Of a stretch of 64,000 nucleotides of DNA, positions 53,822 through 64,000 are shown in pieces (positions within the stretch are counted from its first letter, which is position 1; the number at the start of each line of letters is the position of its first letter). A program made the translations under genes and the position numbers. Origin of the DNA: Channallabes apus (taxonomy: Eukaryota > Chordata > Actinopteri > Siluriformes > Clariidae); NCBI GenBank assembly GCA_030522415.1, contig CM060107.1:4824847-4888846 (forward strand), given 5' to 3'. The notes below the pieces were generated by a model, which saw only the letters and a program-made list of their open reading frames with translations, searched no databases and was not told the DNA's origin.

Positions 53822-55159
53822 CTCTCACACACACTCTACACACATGTGTATAAATAAAAGTCCTCTCTGTCTCTGGTGTCCCCACAACCTGCTCTACCAC
53901 AGAACCGGACTTCCTGTCCTACAGCCTTTGTTCAATAACCTGCTAAACTGTTAAAATATGTGCTGCTCAGAAATCACACAGAGACACAATAACAGCTCAT
54001 GTTGGCAGTGATGGAATTCAGTACAGAGAGTTGAGTACATTTACAGTTACTGCAATCAAATGTGTAGAGTTGATTTAAACTGGTCCTCCTGAACGAGGAC
54101 TGGTATGGAAACTTCATGACATTTCATACGTCCTCCTTCTCTAGACAGATTTAATCAAACATCTGTAAAACAGCCACCATTAGTTGTTTTGGCACTCTTG
54201 TAGTTTCTCTGTGTGACATCACCTGCAGCAGAATCAAGGCCGAGACACGCGAGCAGAACAAACTACAATTCCCAGCATGCAATCTTTGGATCTAATAAGA
54301 TCTGATCCCAGTGTTTCTAGGAGTATAAATTACACTAAACAGCTGGAAATTGATGTGACGTGACACTGGAGATGTGACGTGACACTCCAAATTATACCAA
54401 GTGCTCATGAATCTATCTTGGGATTCAACTTTGCTTTGAACTTTACAATATGGTTTTTCCCCGTCTTAGATATTCTGGTTTCTGCTCACCTGCCCTTTAT
54501 GGTCAGAAAACAGAAATGTTTGGTATTGTTTTTTGAAACCCAAATGCTGAATGGCCTGTGACAGGACTTGACTCAAATTTGAGCACAAGTACAACATCTG
54601 TACCCAGATCAGTAACTCCTGATGCAGCAACGATGGACCCCACCAAGCTGGTGTGTGACCACACACTCCAATAGAAATGCCAGAGACCAGCTGAATGTCA
54701 GGGATTTATCCTTCAATGTTTCCTGTACTTCTCTGTACTGCTAACATAATTTCTAAGCATGGTATTAGTTTCTGTGCCCCCTTTATTAATTCTATTCTAA
54801 TACAAAATAAAAATAATCTGAGCATAATGGTTCTTAATATCAGACAGATACATCCTCAGATAACAGCACAGAACTTTTTATCATATAATTTTTCTCTATA
54901 AAAATGAGATAAAAAGATTTAAGTTCCAATACTAAGTACATGTATGATTTAATAACTTGTAGATCCACATTAAGCAGCAATAAGTTTAAGTAATCATTTT
55001 ATGTATGACTTTATCAGTCTCTCGTGTTGTTTTGCCCCATTCTTTATAACATTGCTTCAGATCATTTAGATTTTTGGTCATTTGCTCATATACAGCTCTG
55101 TTGGATTGAGGACCGGGACTTTGCCACCATTTTTCAGGATATGGAAAACTACAGTATAT
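53822..55159. other. No gene recognised
   Basis: The receptor gene's upstream region and AT-rich DNA. No TATA box or other convincing element was identified. Confidence 0.4.
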
Positions 55160-56040
55160 TATGATCGAGTGTCATGATGAACTGGTATGTTCTGATGTTA
55201 AGGGTGAAGTGCCTGCTTGAAAGTATACATTCACCTTATCCACTGTGTGACTATAAGTATACAAAACTGTACTGATTGTTCCACTTGATGACCGTGAAGA
55301 TGGTCTTGGACTCGGATTATGCAGGCAGTTATCGCTTCTGACTGCAGTAAATCACTAATAGTAAAAGTGCACTTTATATTAACTAAACCTCCTTTCTTGC
55401 TATATTGAACTTTGACAGATGTATATCCAGGACTGATTTATGGCCATACTATCTCACATTACCTAATGAGGAATTCAAATTAAATATTTTTATTCATCAG
55501 ACACTGTACACAGTCATACATAGTATGATATGAAGTGAAATGCTCATACGACTGCTGATCCCCTCACAATTAAAATAATAATAATAATTAGGTATAAAAT
55601 AAGAGAATTTACAAATTAGAAATATAAGAGAATTATGTAAATAAACTTTAACTGTAAAGGACTTTTAATTTTACATTATGTATAAGCAATAAAATGATGA
55701 AAGTAAAATAGTAGAATAAAAATATAAATATAAAAATATATAATAAAATAATCAAATATTATAGACATTGATGGGTTTCCTGCTGGTTCCTCTCAATGCT
55801 TTTTTTTTCTCCTATTGTTACTTCTAGGAGGTTTTCCTTGCCATGACTTGCCTGGCTTACTCTTCATGGACAAACTGATCATTATACTTTAGATTTTCCT
55901 CCATAATATTTGTAGTATTTTATCCAGAATTTGTATTTAACTGCATGTATTTCCTAAAAGTGACGGTTCACCGCTACCTTTCTAGGTTTTTATATAAAGG
56001 TTTCTTCGCTTAATTCAATCCTTTTGAAGCAGTGCACTTT
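55160..56040 (+). repeat. Degenerate Rex1-type LINE 3' UTR
   Basis: 'atgatgaactggtatgttct' and 'ctggttcctctcaatgcttt', followed by 'ggaggttttccttgccatga', match the order of the 3' UTR of the Rex1 copy at 59070-60378 ('atggtgaactggtatg', 'ctggttcctctcaagg', 'gagtttttccttgcgac'). It is old and interrupted by AT-rich DNA. Confidence 0.55.
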
Positions 56041-56168
56041 TTGCCTGGAAGTGTAGCCAAGTGACATCACCCAATGAGGTGATGGTTAGAAGGTTAGAAT
56101 TTCTAACCTGTGAAATTGTGGGGGTGTATTTAGAGTGTGTGTTATGTGTGTGTTATCTTGTGTTAGGT

Positions 56169-57631
56169 CAGTGGTTCTCAAAGTGTGGGGCGGCCCCACT
56201 AGTGGGGAATACAGACATGACAGGTGGGCGCAATGAACGGGAGGAAATTAGTGGAAAATAATAGGAAAAAACTAAACAATCACACACAAATAAATGGATC
56301 ATTAATACAAGTAAATTTAAAATAACATCAGTTGTGGAACCATATAGTGCAACAATAATGGTTTAACGTCGGCCCAACTTGAGCTGCGCTGCTCGAATCA
56401 CAAACCTGCGCGAGACACTGGGCAGCGCTGCGCGACTCTGACAGAAATAAACAGCGCCGACCATCAAAATACATTTTACCCCGCTGGGATGCGCATGTAC
56501 AATCCAGGCATGGCAAGGCGGAAACAATATTAAACAGTCCTGACATTTTAAATTGTTTTTAAATAAAACACAGTGGGTCGCGCAGGTTTGTGATTCGAGC
56601 GGCGCTGCGCGATCCACTGGGCTGCGCGAATAAACCAGATCATCACTGCGCTATCCAGATAGTCGCGCTGCGCTGTATTTGCGCAGATATTTGGTTCAAT
56701 CGGGTGCCACGGATTCGTCCCACTTTTGATGTGTTTGGCTTCACAAACACTTCGACAATGGAAGAAGACGGTGCAGCAGCAGTGAGTTTGCTTACATGTG
56801 ACGAGGAGATTGTAAAGAAAAAAGCTGCCTCGTCTGTGGTGTGGAATTGGTTTGGGTAGAAGAAAAGTGATGGAAGTGAACAAGTGGTGGAAACACATCA
56901 AACCTTTTCTATCATCTGAAATCCAAGCTTCCAAACGAATATGGCCAAAGTAAAAAAATGCGGCAAACCTCAGCAATTCACAGTTTAAATAAAATTACAT
57001 TATGTAAAACAGTTTCTTTGTGTTTGAATTTTTATTTATGAATTTTCAGATACAAATTGCTTCTACCATGTTAGAAGATTTTGGTTATATCACCCACCCC
57101 TAATGAAGCCTATCTTCAGCTTGGATTCATGGTGGGGATGGTGGGGGCAGGAGAGAGGCTCGTGTGTGTTTTGTGTCTTAAACCGCTGGCAGCAGACCGC
57201 ATGAGACCCAACAAATTAGGAAGACACTTAGAGACAACACACTCCAGTCACGTTAATAAGCCACTCGACTTCTTTCAAAGAAAGCTGGCAGAATACAGAC
57301 AGCAGGATAATCACATGGTAACATCTGAATCAGTGGACAGCAAAGCACAAATGGCTTTATGCCAGAGCAAAAAAACTACAAACGATTGCTGAGCAGCTAA
57401 TAAACATGGGGTCAATTATGCAAAGATAAGTGCCAACATAAGCCTTTTATAACAATTGCACGTGTATTTTATCTGTTTTTAACTTGTTGTTTGATCTTAT
57501 TGGTTTAGAAATTGATATTTCAATAAACAGTAAACTTGGCCGATTTCGTTATTATTCTGTTAACAAGTGGGGCTTGAAAATTCGCTCACCCCCTTAAGTG
57601 GGGAATGACAGAAAAAGTTTGAGAACCACTG
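56169..57631 (+). mobile_element. hAT element, copy B, with two BED-type fingers and no catalytic domain
   Basis: Starts CAGTGGTTCTCAAA, ends TTTGAGAACCACTG; a perfect 8-bp duplication TGTTAGGT lies at 56161-56168 and 57632-57639. The left part repeats copy A (MEEDGAAAVSLLT, VVWNWFG). It also holds a second, different BED-like finger at about 57120-57290 (VCVLCLKPLAADRMRPNKLG, RHLETTHSSH, FFQRKL), the type found in ZBED5-like transposases. The dimerisation and DDE parts are gone. Confidence 0.88.
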
Positions 57632-57639
57632 TGTTAGGT

Positions 57640-58745
57640 AGAGTTATGTAGTTAAAATCATGTGATCACTGCACACAGACCACACACATATCACCTTTAA
57701 CAGAGACTGTCATGTCTGCCTGTTACATTTCACTGCAACCTGAGAATCTTCCTCTAAATTCTAAGACATGCTCATTTCCTCTTCCCATTATATATATAAA
57801 GGTTATGGACACTGCAAAGCCTTACTTATTACTTACTACGTATTTCTTCAGGTGAGTTGTTTAAAGAGTTGTGAGTTGTTTTTCTTTTTGAGTCTGCTTT
57901 ATTTGTAGAAACTTAAAAAAATTAAAGCAGACCTGTCCTCCATCACATACCTTAAAGACGTCACTAAACGTAATAAAATCAAATCCTTAAATTAAGAAAC
58001 TGAGGCCAGTGACCGTTGAACACATTTTGCAAGAAGAGACGTTGTGGGTTTTTTGTCTTGTGCACGGCGTGTGGGTTTTTACCACCAGCAGCAGAGGCGG
58101 AAAACCAATCGCTTCTTCTCAAGTTTCACTTCACTGTGTGCACACTTAGCACCAGAGACACATCATAATTTAAATCTTGGATTAAAAAACAATATTTTTG
58201 TCAGTGGATTCTGTATTATTTGGATATACAGTATACCCAGCAATACAGTACAGAGCACCGGATGACCAGAGGCAGGTCTCAAAAAAAAAAAAGTTCATTA
58301 CATTAATGCATATTACACATGAGATTGAAAAGGAACAGAAGAGTCAGTAGTACACTCACTATTAGCAGTTCATTTAGCATTACACTGACTATTTAATAAA
58401 AATTTAATATACAGTTATATGCACTCGCAAAATCTTTAAATTCATCATAAATTAAGATTCAATTTGTCACATATAACTTAGAGCACAGAGAATTATTTAA
58501 TATCCAGGGAGATCTTAAAGTTATTTTATTATTAGAAAGATTAGAGTACCAAAGAGTTACATCATTCTTTGAGTGTTAACATTTGTGATGTGTGTGATGT
58601 ACAGTACGAGTGTGTTTATGCAGGCATGCATGTGTGTGTCTGTGTGTGAGAGTGATAACATTTTTGATGTGGACATGTGTAGAATAGGCCACAAATGCTA
58701 AAAACACAACAATGTAGACAGATCACACAACAGTGTCACACTTGC
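57640..58745. other. No gene recognised
   Basis: AT-rich DNA with a short (TG)n run near 58625-58650; nothing supported. Confidence 0.4.
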
Positions 58746-58749
58746 AGGG

Positions 58750-59050
58750 GCATGGGAGCACCTGAGGATTGCCGCTGAATGGCATAAAGCGCAGTATGAC
58801 TCTCATGTGCGAGATGCACCCCTGGTGATGGGACAACTGGTCTATCTCCGTGATTTTGGGGTGAAAGGTCGGGCAAAGATTCAGGATTTATGGAGCCCTG
58901 TGGTGTATCAAGTGGTGAAAGCCCCTCAGGGGGGAGGTTCAGTTTATTCCATTGCCCCAGTTGATGATTTGACTAAGGTAAGGCGGGTGCATCGTTCCAT
59001 GTTAAAGGTCCGGATTTAGAAGGATTTCTCTGCCCCGGTAACTACTTGTA
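58750..59050 (+). pseudogene. Gypsy integrase C-terminus
   Basis: AWEHLRIAAEWHKAQYD is followed by VMGQLVYLRDFGVKGRAKIQ, WSPVVYQVVKAP and VRRVHRSMLKVRI. This is the C-terminal end of a Ty3/Gypsy integrase, after its core. The stop at 59017-59019 may be natural or a mutation, because related sequence follows after 60378. The upstream part of the element is absent. Confidence 0.8.
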
Positions 59051-59059
59051 GTCCAGTAG

Positions 59060-60378
59060 TTGAACCTGTGCCACCGTTGGTTTCGCATTGATTTTAAAAT
59101 ACTACTCTTGAAATATAAAGCATTAAATGGTCTCGCGCCGCAGTATCTGAGCGAACTGCTAGTGTCTTACAATCCGCCATGCCTACTTCGATCAAAGGAT
59201 GCAGGCTGCTTGTCAGTACCGCGTATTATGAAAACTACAGCGGGGGCAGAGCTTTTTCTTACAAAGCCCCAAAATTATGGAATAGTCTTCCAAATAGTAT
59301 TCGGGACTCAGACACAGTCTCAGTGTTTAAGTTTAGGCTAAAAACCTATTTATTTAGCCAAGCATTTTTATGAATAGATTTGCCTTAGGTAAAGGAACAG
59401 ATCTGGGGGACTCATGGACGTAGAGTATTATGGTGAACTGGTATGTTTAGATGCTGTCTTCCTCACTCTCATTTGATCACTCAGGTTTGTTGACGGTGAG
59501 GTGATTGTTTGCTTTACATCTCAGGGAGCCCTCATGTTTGTGTTTCCTTCTGGCTCTCCCTTTTAGTTATGCTGTCATAGTTAGTCCTGCCGGAGTCCCT
59601 GCTTGCACTCTACAGTTAATATACATTCACATTATACATTATGTGACTGTGACCATACCTAATTGCAATCTCTCCTCCTCTTCTCTTTCTCCCCTCTTTC
59701 TCTTTCCTCTCTCCCCCTGTCTCCCCCTTTCACTCTTTCTCTCTCTCTCTCTGTCGAGCTACACATGTCATTCCTGAGCTGCCAGTGATCCAGACTCCCT
59801 CTGCCCTCCAGACCTGTCTGATCCATCCTGGTGCCTCTTTTCTGATTGGAGGTCTCGTCGGATGGATGCCCCGTGTGTGTCTTTGGGATGCGTCTGCGTC
59901 TGGGATGATTCTCTCTACTTAGAAGACGGTTCTGGCCTCGACTGGTGTTAGCAGCTGTTTCTCTGAAGACTTGACAATTCGATAGTTCAGGACAGGACTC
60001 AAATCTATCTGAGTCTCCAATAACTACCTGGACTCCATTTTAACATCAATTACAGGTAACATCAACTATTATAGCTGAACTGCCTTCCACCTAACACACC
60101 GTATAAATGCAGATCATTTCCTGCTATCTGTTTCACCCAGATGAGGATGTGTTCCCTGTTGAGTCTGGTTCCTCTCAAGGAACTCCTATTACCATCTCAG
60201 AGAGTTTTTCCTTGCGACTGTCGCCCTCGGCTTGCTCACCAGGGACTATCTGACCATTTTGATTCATATTCATTCACATTCCATATGAACTTAAATAATT
60301 CTTTTGATTGTGTAAAACTGTTTTGAGACAATGTCAATTGTTAAAAGCGCTATACAAATAAAATTGAATTGAATTGGT
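59060..60378 (+). mobile_element. Rex1-type LINE 3' end inserted in the Gypsy remnant
   Basis: The 5'-truncated LINE begins with the C-terminus of the reverse transcriptase protein (FRIDFKILLLKYKALNGLAP, QYLSELLVSYNPP, then in another frame FSYKAPKLWNSLPNSIRDSD, VFKFRLKTYLFSQAF) and continues with a long 3' UTR ending 'gcgctatacaaataaaattg' and AATTG units. A (CT)n-rich stretch lies at about 59670-59750. It splits the Gypsy sequence at 58750-59050 from that at 60379-60799. Confidence 0.85.
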
Positions 60379-60799
60379 TGAGCAGACTTCTGAACTGTCC
60401 GAGCCAGGGGATTTATGGGTTGTAGTTCCAGAGACACCTTTGCCTGGTGAGGTTGGGGTGCCTATTGACCTAGGGCATGTAGGATCCCCATTTAGCAATG
60501 TCAACAGCGAGTTGAGGCGACAGCCGAAGGGTTTGTCAGAGGTAGATGTAGTACCATGGCAATCTGCGAGGGCTATGGCTGGCCGACACCGTAACCTTTA
60601 CCATCTCCCACGGTCTGCCAGGGGGGTGGATAATGAACTGGCCCTATTGGAGGGGACATTTGGAATTTTTTTTTGTCAAAAGCATGGGGTAGATTGTGGC
60701 AGGTTGAGGTTCCACCTACTTGTACCTAATTGGCTACTTAGTTGTTGGTTGTCCAATGGGGGGGCAGGGGGAAGATATATAGGTTTGGTGGCAGGGTAG
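60379..60799 (+). pseudogene. Gypsy pol end region, downstream part
   Basis: An open stretch (QTSELSEPGDLWVVVPETP ... AGRHRNLYHLPRSARG) looks like the proline- and arginine-rich tail after integrase of a fish Gypsy element. It ends at a stop at 60797-60799. A G-rich run 'gggggggcagggggaagata' (60756-60779) could be the polypurine tract, with an LTR starting soon after. Confidence 0.55.
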
Positions 60800-62105
60800 C
60801 CTTGGTCATAGGTCCCACCCCTGCCTTCGTGTCATCCCTGCATCATTCAGGTAGGTGGAGTGAAACTGGTTGGTTTGCTTGTGGTAGACTGTAGCTCATG
60901 GTAAACGAAGCGTCATTGCTGGCATTGGCTCGGGGTTATCCCTCTACCAGTAAGAGAGTGCATTGTAAGTACCGTAGTTCTCGTATTTGCTAAAATGTTT
61001 AGCTGTGTTTGTTTATTCAGGTTGAGAGGTCTCTTGGTAGTGCAGTTGTTTCCGAGATAGTGTGAGTTCTGTTCTCCGGCAAGTTGTTGGCTTGCTTGAT
61101 TGGGTTCCAAGAGATTCTACTCACCTGGTATGTATTTTATTCTGTTCGGTAATCGTCGAGTGTCGGCTGAGCGGCCTAGATTGTAATTTGGTCATAGACC
61201 GGTCAACCACATTCTATAGTGTAACTATTTTCTGTTCCGTGGTAGCTGCTTTGCCTGGGAGCTAACTGCTTTGCCTGGGAGCTGACTGCTGCTGTTAGCA
61301 GGGAGCTGATTGCTTTGCCTGGGAGCTAACTGTTGCTTTGCCTGGGAGCTAGCTGCTGTGGTTAGCTGGGAGCTAGCTGCTGTGGTTAGCTGGGAGCTAA
61401 CTGTTTTGCTCGGAAGCTAAATGCTACTATAAAAAGGGAGATAACCGCTTTGGTTTTATAAAATTTTTTTGATTTTCTCTTTTAAAACATCTTTTAGTTG
61501 TGCATTTTGTGTTGGACTTGTGTAGTTTTGGGGTGTGTGTGTGTACCTGTTAGTTGTGATTGTGATTTCTTTTCTTTGTTTTGTTGTTTATCTATTGATT
61601 TACTATATCGTTGGGTTTTGTTTTTCTTTTTCTTATAGTTTGTGTTTAAGTGTCTTGGGTTCTTTTCTTGTTTCTTTCTTTTCTAAATTGAGCTTTCCAT
61701 TTTGTGACGTGTTTACTGACTTCATTCAGAGTGACTGATTCTACCAGGCCATCTGTGATAATACAGAAAATTGTATAACTTACTTTTGCAGTTACAGGAG
61801 CTGAGTGCCTGAGGCGGGGTGCAGTCCTGGTGGCGGTCTTCGTTTCACGTGTGAGTGTGTGTGTGCGCATGAGCGTATTTCTACATACCTGTAGGTGTAA
61901 GGAATGGTGAGGTGCTGTGGAGGCCTAGTTGTGCCCCTTGTTGCCCGCTGTCACGTCTCAGCTGTTGTACTCTGAGCTCAGTCTCTTTTGGGGTATCTCC
62001 GTCGTTCTTGTATGATGTCTATGATGTGCTTGCATGTTCTAATTGCATGTTCAGATTTTTCTGGGCACGTAACTATCCTGTAACGCTTGTCGTAGACCCA
62101 TAAAA
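60800..62105 (+). repeat. Possible LTR with internal tandem repeat
   Basis: The stretch after the G-rich run has no gene. At 61245-61430 units such as 'gctttgcctgggagctaact' and 'gctgtggttagctgggagct' are repeated about eight times in varied form. The LTR reading is inferred only from its place after the pol end; no second copy is in the window. Confidence 0.4.
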
Positions 62106-62171
62106 GAGGTGTTAAATCATACAGTTTATTTGGGAAAGGGGTGCTATAACTTTTCTGATTCAATAGTTAGC

Positions 62172-62835
62172 TCAAATAATTTTATTTGTATAGCGCTTAT
62201 AACAATTGACATTGTCGCAAAGCAGCTTTACACAATCAAAAGAATTAAGTTTTTATGAAATGTGAATTTGTATGAATCAAAATGATAAGATTGTCCATGA
62301 TGAGCAAGCCGAGGATGATGACAACAGTGGAAAGGAAAAACTCCCTGAGATGTCAGTAGGAAGAAACCTTGAGAGGAACCAGACTCAACAGGGAGCCCAT
62401 CCTCATTTGGGTGATAACGGATAGAAGGGATTGATCAGTCATATTGTGTGAGACTGGAAGTTCAGTATAACAGGAGATGTGTTTAAGTTAATATGGATTC
62501 CAGTTCATTATTGGCAGCTGTAGGAAACTCCAGTCCTGAACTATCAGGACTGGACTGAAGTCACGAGTCAGAGAGAAGTCACAGAGAACAGCTGTCTGCA
62601 TCAGCCGAGGCCAGGACCGTCCCCAGTCTCCATACACATCCCAGACAGACCACACGGGGCATCCATACAACGAGATCTCCAACCAGAAGCAGGACACCAG
62701 GACGAGTCTGACAGGTCCAGAGCGCAGAGGGGAAAGGATGGAAAGGGAAAGAGAGAGAAGAGGAGGGAGCAGATAAGAATAAGATATGGCAGTTAGGTAT
62801 GGTCACTGTCACACAATGTATAATGTGATGTACAG
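62172..62835 (-). mobile_element. Rex1-type LINE 3' UTR, minus strand
   Basis: On the minus strand it ends 'agcgctatacaaataaaatt' and contains 'ctggttcctctcaaggtttc' and the 'acattgtgtgacagtgacca' segment, in the same order as the copy at 59060-60378. It has no coding part. Confidence 0.8.
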
Positions 62836-63269
62836 ATGGTAATCATGCGGTATTCTGGTTTTACCGCCACGCCTCACGGTGGCGACATTTGGGTTTGTGC
62901 GTTTGCTGGCTTCTTCCGCTGAGTGGAGCTATATAACTATAGACTGACACCTCGGGCATCAGTTCATTCTCTCAAGGATTAATGAGGCGCGCTCCTTTAG
63001 AGCTGCACGTAGTAGCGGATAGAATCAAGTGAAACATTGTAATTAAACGAATTCATAATCACAGTATTAAAATTACAGTACAATTGTAGAAATTAAATGA
63101 TGCCCAGAGGAAGCATGTGAAGCAAAAGAGGCAATTAACGACCCCAAAAAATACTATAGACATAACATTGTGCCCAAATTTTCCCCATTGAAATATAATG
63201 GGGAATCTGGTGCATGAATAGTTCCGTAGTGTTTGTCGTAGACCCTTGAAATTATGGAATTAAATATCT
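62836..63269. other. No gene recognised
   Basis: Unclassified DNA. The 13-base word 'ttgtcgtagaccc' at 63233-63245 also occurs at 62088-62100, on the other side of the Rex1 fragment. Confidence 0.35.
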
Positions 63270-63795
63270 GTTCTGATCGTGTGTCTGTGTAACTTTTACA
63301 CATTATTTGTTCTCACAAATGATTTATTTTATTTAGAAATAAAATTTATTTACTCCCATGTGGTGGCATAACACTCATCCTTTTTACACACACTGTCTCA
63401 TAATTAAAAGGAAGACGAGCAGTGAGAACCTGTTGTTCAGAGGAAAGAGGAGTTCTGATGAGGTCAGTAATAAAGTGCACATATTCACTGCCTCAACCCA
63501 AATTTCTTATGCGCACCCATTTTATTTATTTATCTTTTTTGATGCTTCCAACACAAAGTATTACATACACACACATGCAAAGTAAATAAATATAACAAGG
63601 GAGACTTTAAGAAGGACCAGATTGTGAAACTTTGATTATTTGGAGGAGGTCAGTGAGTGCGTGTGCTGAAAACAATATTTAAATTCAGAACAAGAGGTGT
63701 GTGTGTGTATGTGTGTGTGTACCAATCCACATAAGGTATTTGAACAGACAGATCTCTCCATTCACACAGCAGGATGACTGTAGAGCCCACTTGAG
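63270..63795 (-). pseudogene. Broken duplicate of the first V-set receptor gene
   Basis: On the minus strand an acceptor 'catttcag' (63802-63796) is followed by exon sequence reading VGSTVILLCEWRDLSVQIPY and VDW, nearly the same as VGSTVVLPCEWRDLSVQTPH in the gene at 11117-12575. The exon breaks off at about 63720 at a (GT)n tract. Intron sequence homologous to that gene follows: 'ttatttggaggaggtca(g/a)tgagtg' at about 63637 corresponds to about 12047, and 'ttctcacaa(a/g)tga' at 63310 to 11889. The rest of the V domain and, within the window, all other exons are missing. Confidence 0.8.
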
Positions 63796-63840
63796 CTGAA
63801 ATGCTAAAATCATTTTTATCAGCAAATGATCATATACAGG

Positions 63841-64000
63841 CGGCGCGGTGGTGTAGTGGTTAGCACTGTCGCCTTGCACCTCCAGGGTCTGGGTTCGATT
63901 CCCCGGCCAGGCTCGATTCTCGTCTCTGTGTGCATGGAATTTGCATGTTCTCCCCGTGCTTGGTGGGTTTCCTCTGGGTACTCCGGTTTCCTCAGTCCAA
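63841..64000 (+). mobile_element. tRNA-derived SINE, cut by the window end
   Basis: 'cggcgcggtggtgtagtggt' gives an A box and GGTTCGATTCC a B box; the body contains 'gcatgttctccccgtgcttg' and 'tggtgggtttcctctgggta', common in fish SINEs. The 3' end lies beyond the window. Confidence 0.85.

Noticed and set aside
62088..63245. 13-base direct repeat 'ttgtcgtagaccc' around the minus-strand Rex1 fragment, considered as insertion duplication
   Set aside because: The two copies do not touch the ends of the Rex1 fragment; probably parts of a common older repeat.
63841..63912. tRNA gene near the window end
   Set aside because: The tRNA-like head continues into a SINE body; no mature tRNA fold.

Overview
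The window comes from a nuclear chromosome of a bony fish (teleost). The host genes have GT-AG introns and belong to families expanded in fish: a finTRIM-type RING/B-box/PRY-SPRY gene and single-domain V-set immune receptors. The repeats are also typical of fish: Rex1, L2 and RTE-like LINEs, Tc1, hAT, Harbinger, Gypsy LTR elements and tRNA-derived SINEs. One SINE family, with a tail reading 'gctctggataagagcgtctgcc', suggests an otophysan such as a catfish or characin relative, but this is an inference. The sequence is eukaryotic, so there are no operons or ribosome binding sites to describe.

Layout. 1-4.8 kb: a solo LTR, a SINE with a 16-bp target duplication, a dead RTE-like LINE and a dispersed repeat with a 20-bp minisatellite. 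4.8-11.0 kb: a complete Gypsy-type element with apparently identical 680-bp LTRs, whose pol has integrase BEFORE reverse transcriptase (Gmr1 type). 11.1-12.6 kb (minus): a V-set membrane receptor, four exons visible. 13-18 kb: mostly non-coding, with DNA-transposon pieces and BEN-domain debris. 18.2-23.4 kb: a transposon-like minus-strand gene (C2H2 fingers plus DDE-like core) split by an L2 LINE. 24.4-30.3 kb (minus): an apparently intact six-exon finTRIM gene of 562 aa; its first intron holds a solo LTR and a dead Tc1 element. 30.9-36.3 kb: a young chromodomain Gypsy element (Tf1/sushi-like) inserted between the finTRIM gene and a head-to-head, truncated finTRIM copy at 36.7 kb. 38.5-40.9 kb: an internally deleted RTE-like LINE carrying a SINE. 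41.6-42.9 kb: two hAT MITEs. 44.0-44.6 kb: a small three-exon gene or pseudogene. 45.4-48.5 kb: a HARBI1-type transposase relic carrying a hAT element. 50-52.3 kb: repeat fragments. 52.5-53.8 kb (minus): a four-exon V-set receptor with one ITIM. 55-63 kb: Rex1, hAT and Gypsy remains. 63.3-63.8 kb: a broken duplicate of the first V-set gene. The window ends inside a SINE.

How the genes fit together. The host content is immune: one TRIM ligase gene with an interferon-response-element-like site just upstream of its start, one decayed sister copy with a similar site, and two V-set receptor genes plus a broken duplicate. This looks like a rapidly evolving immune cluster heavily invaded by mobile elements. 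At least seven insertions are nested in, or interrupt, other elements or genes. All coordinates and motif readings were made by eye from the sequence; family names rest on recognised motifs, not on database searches.
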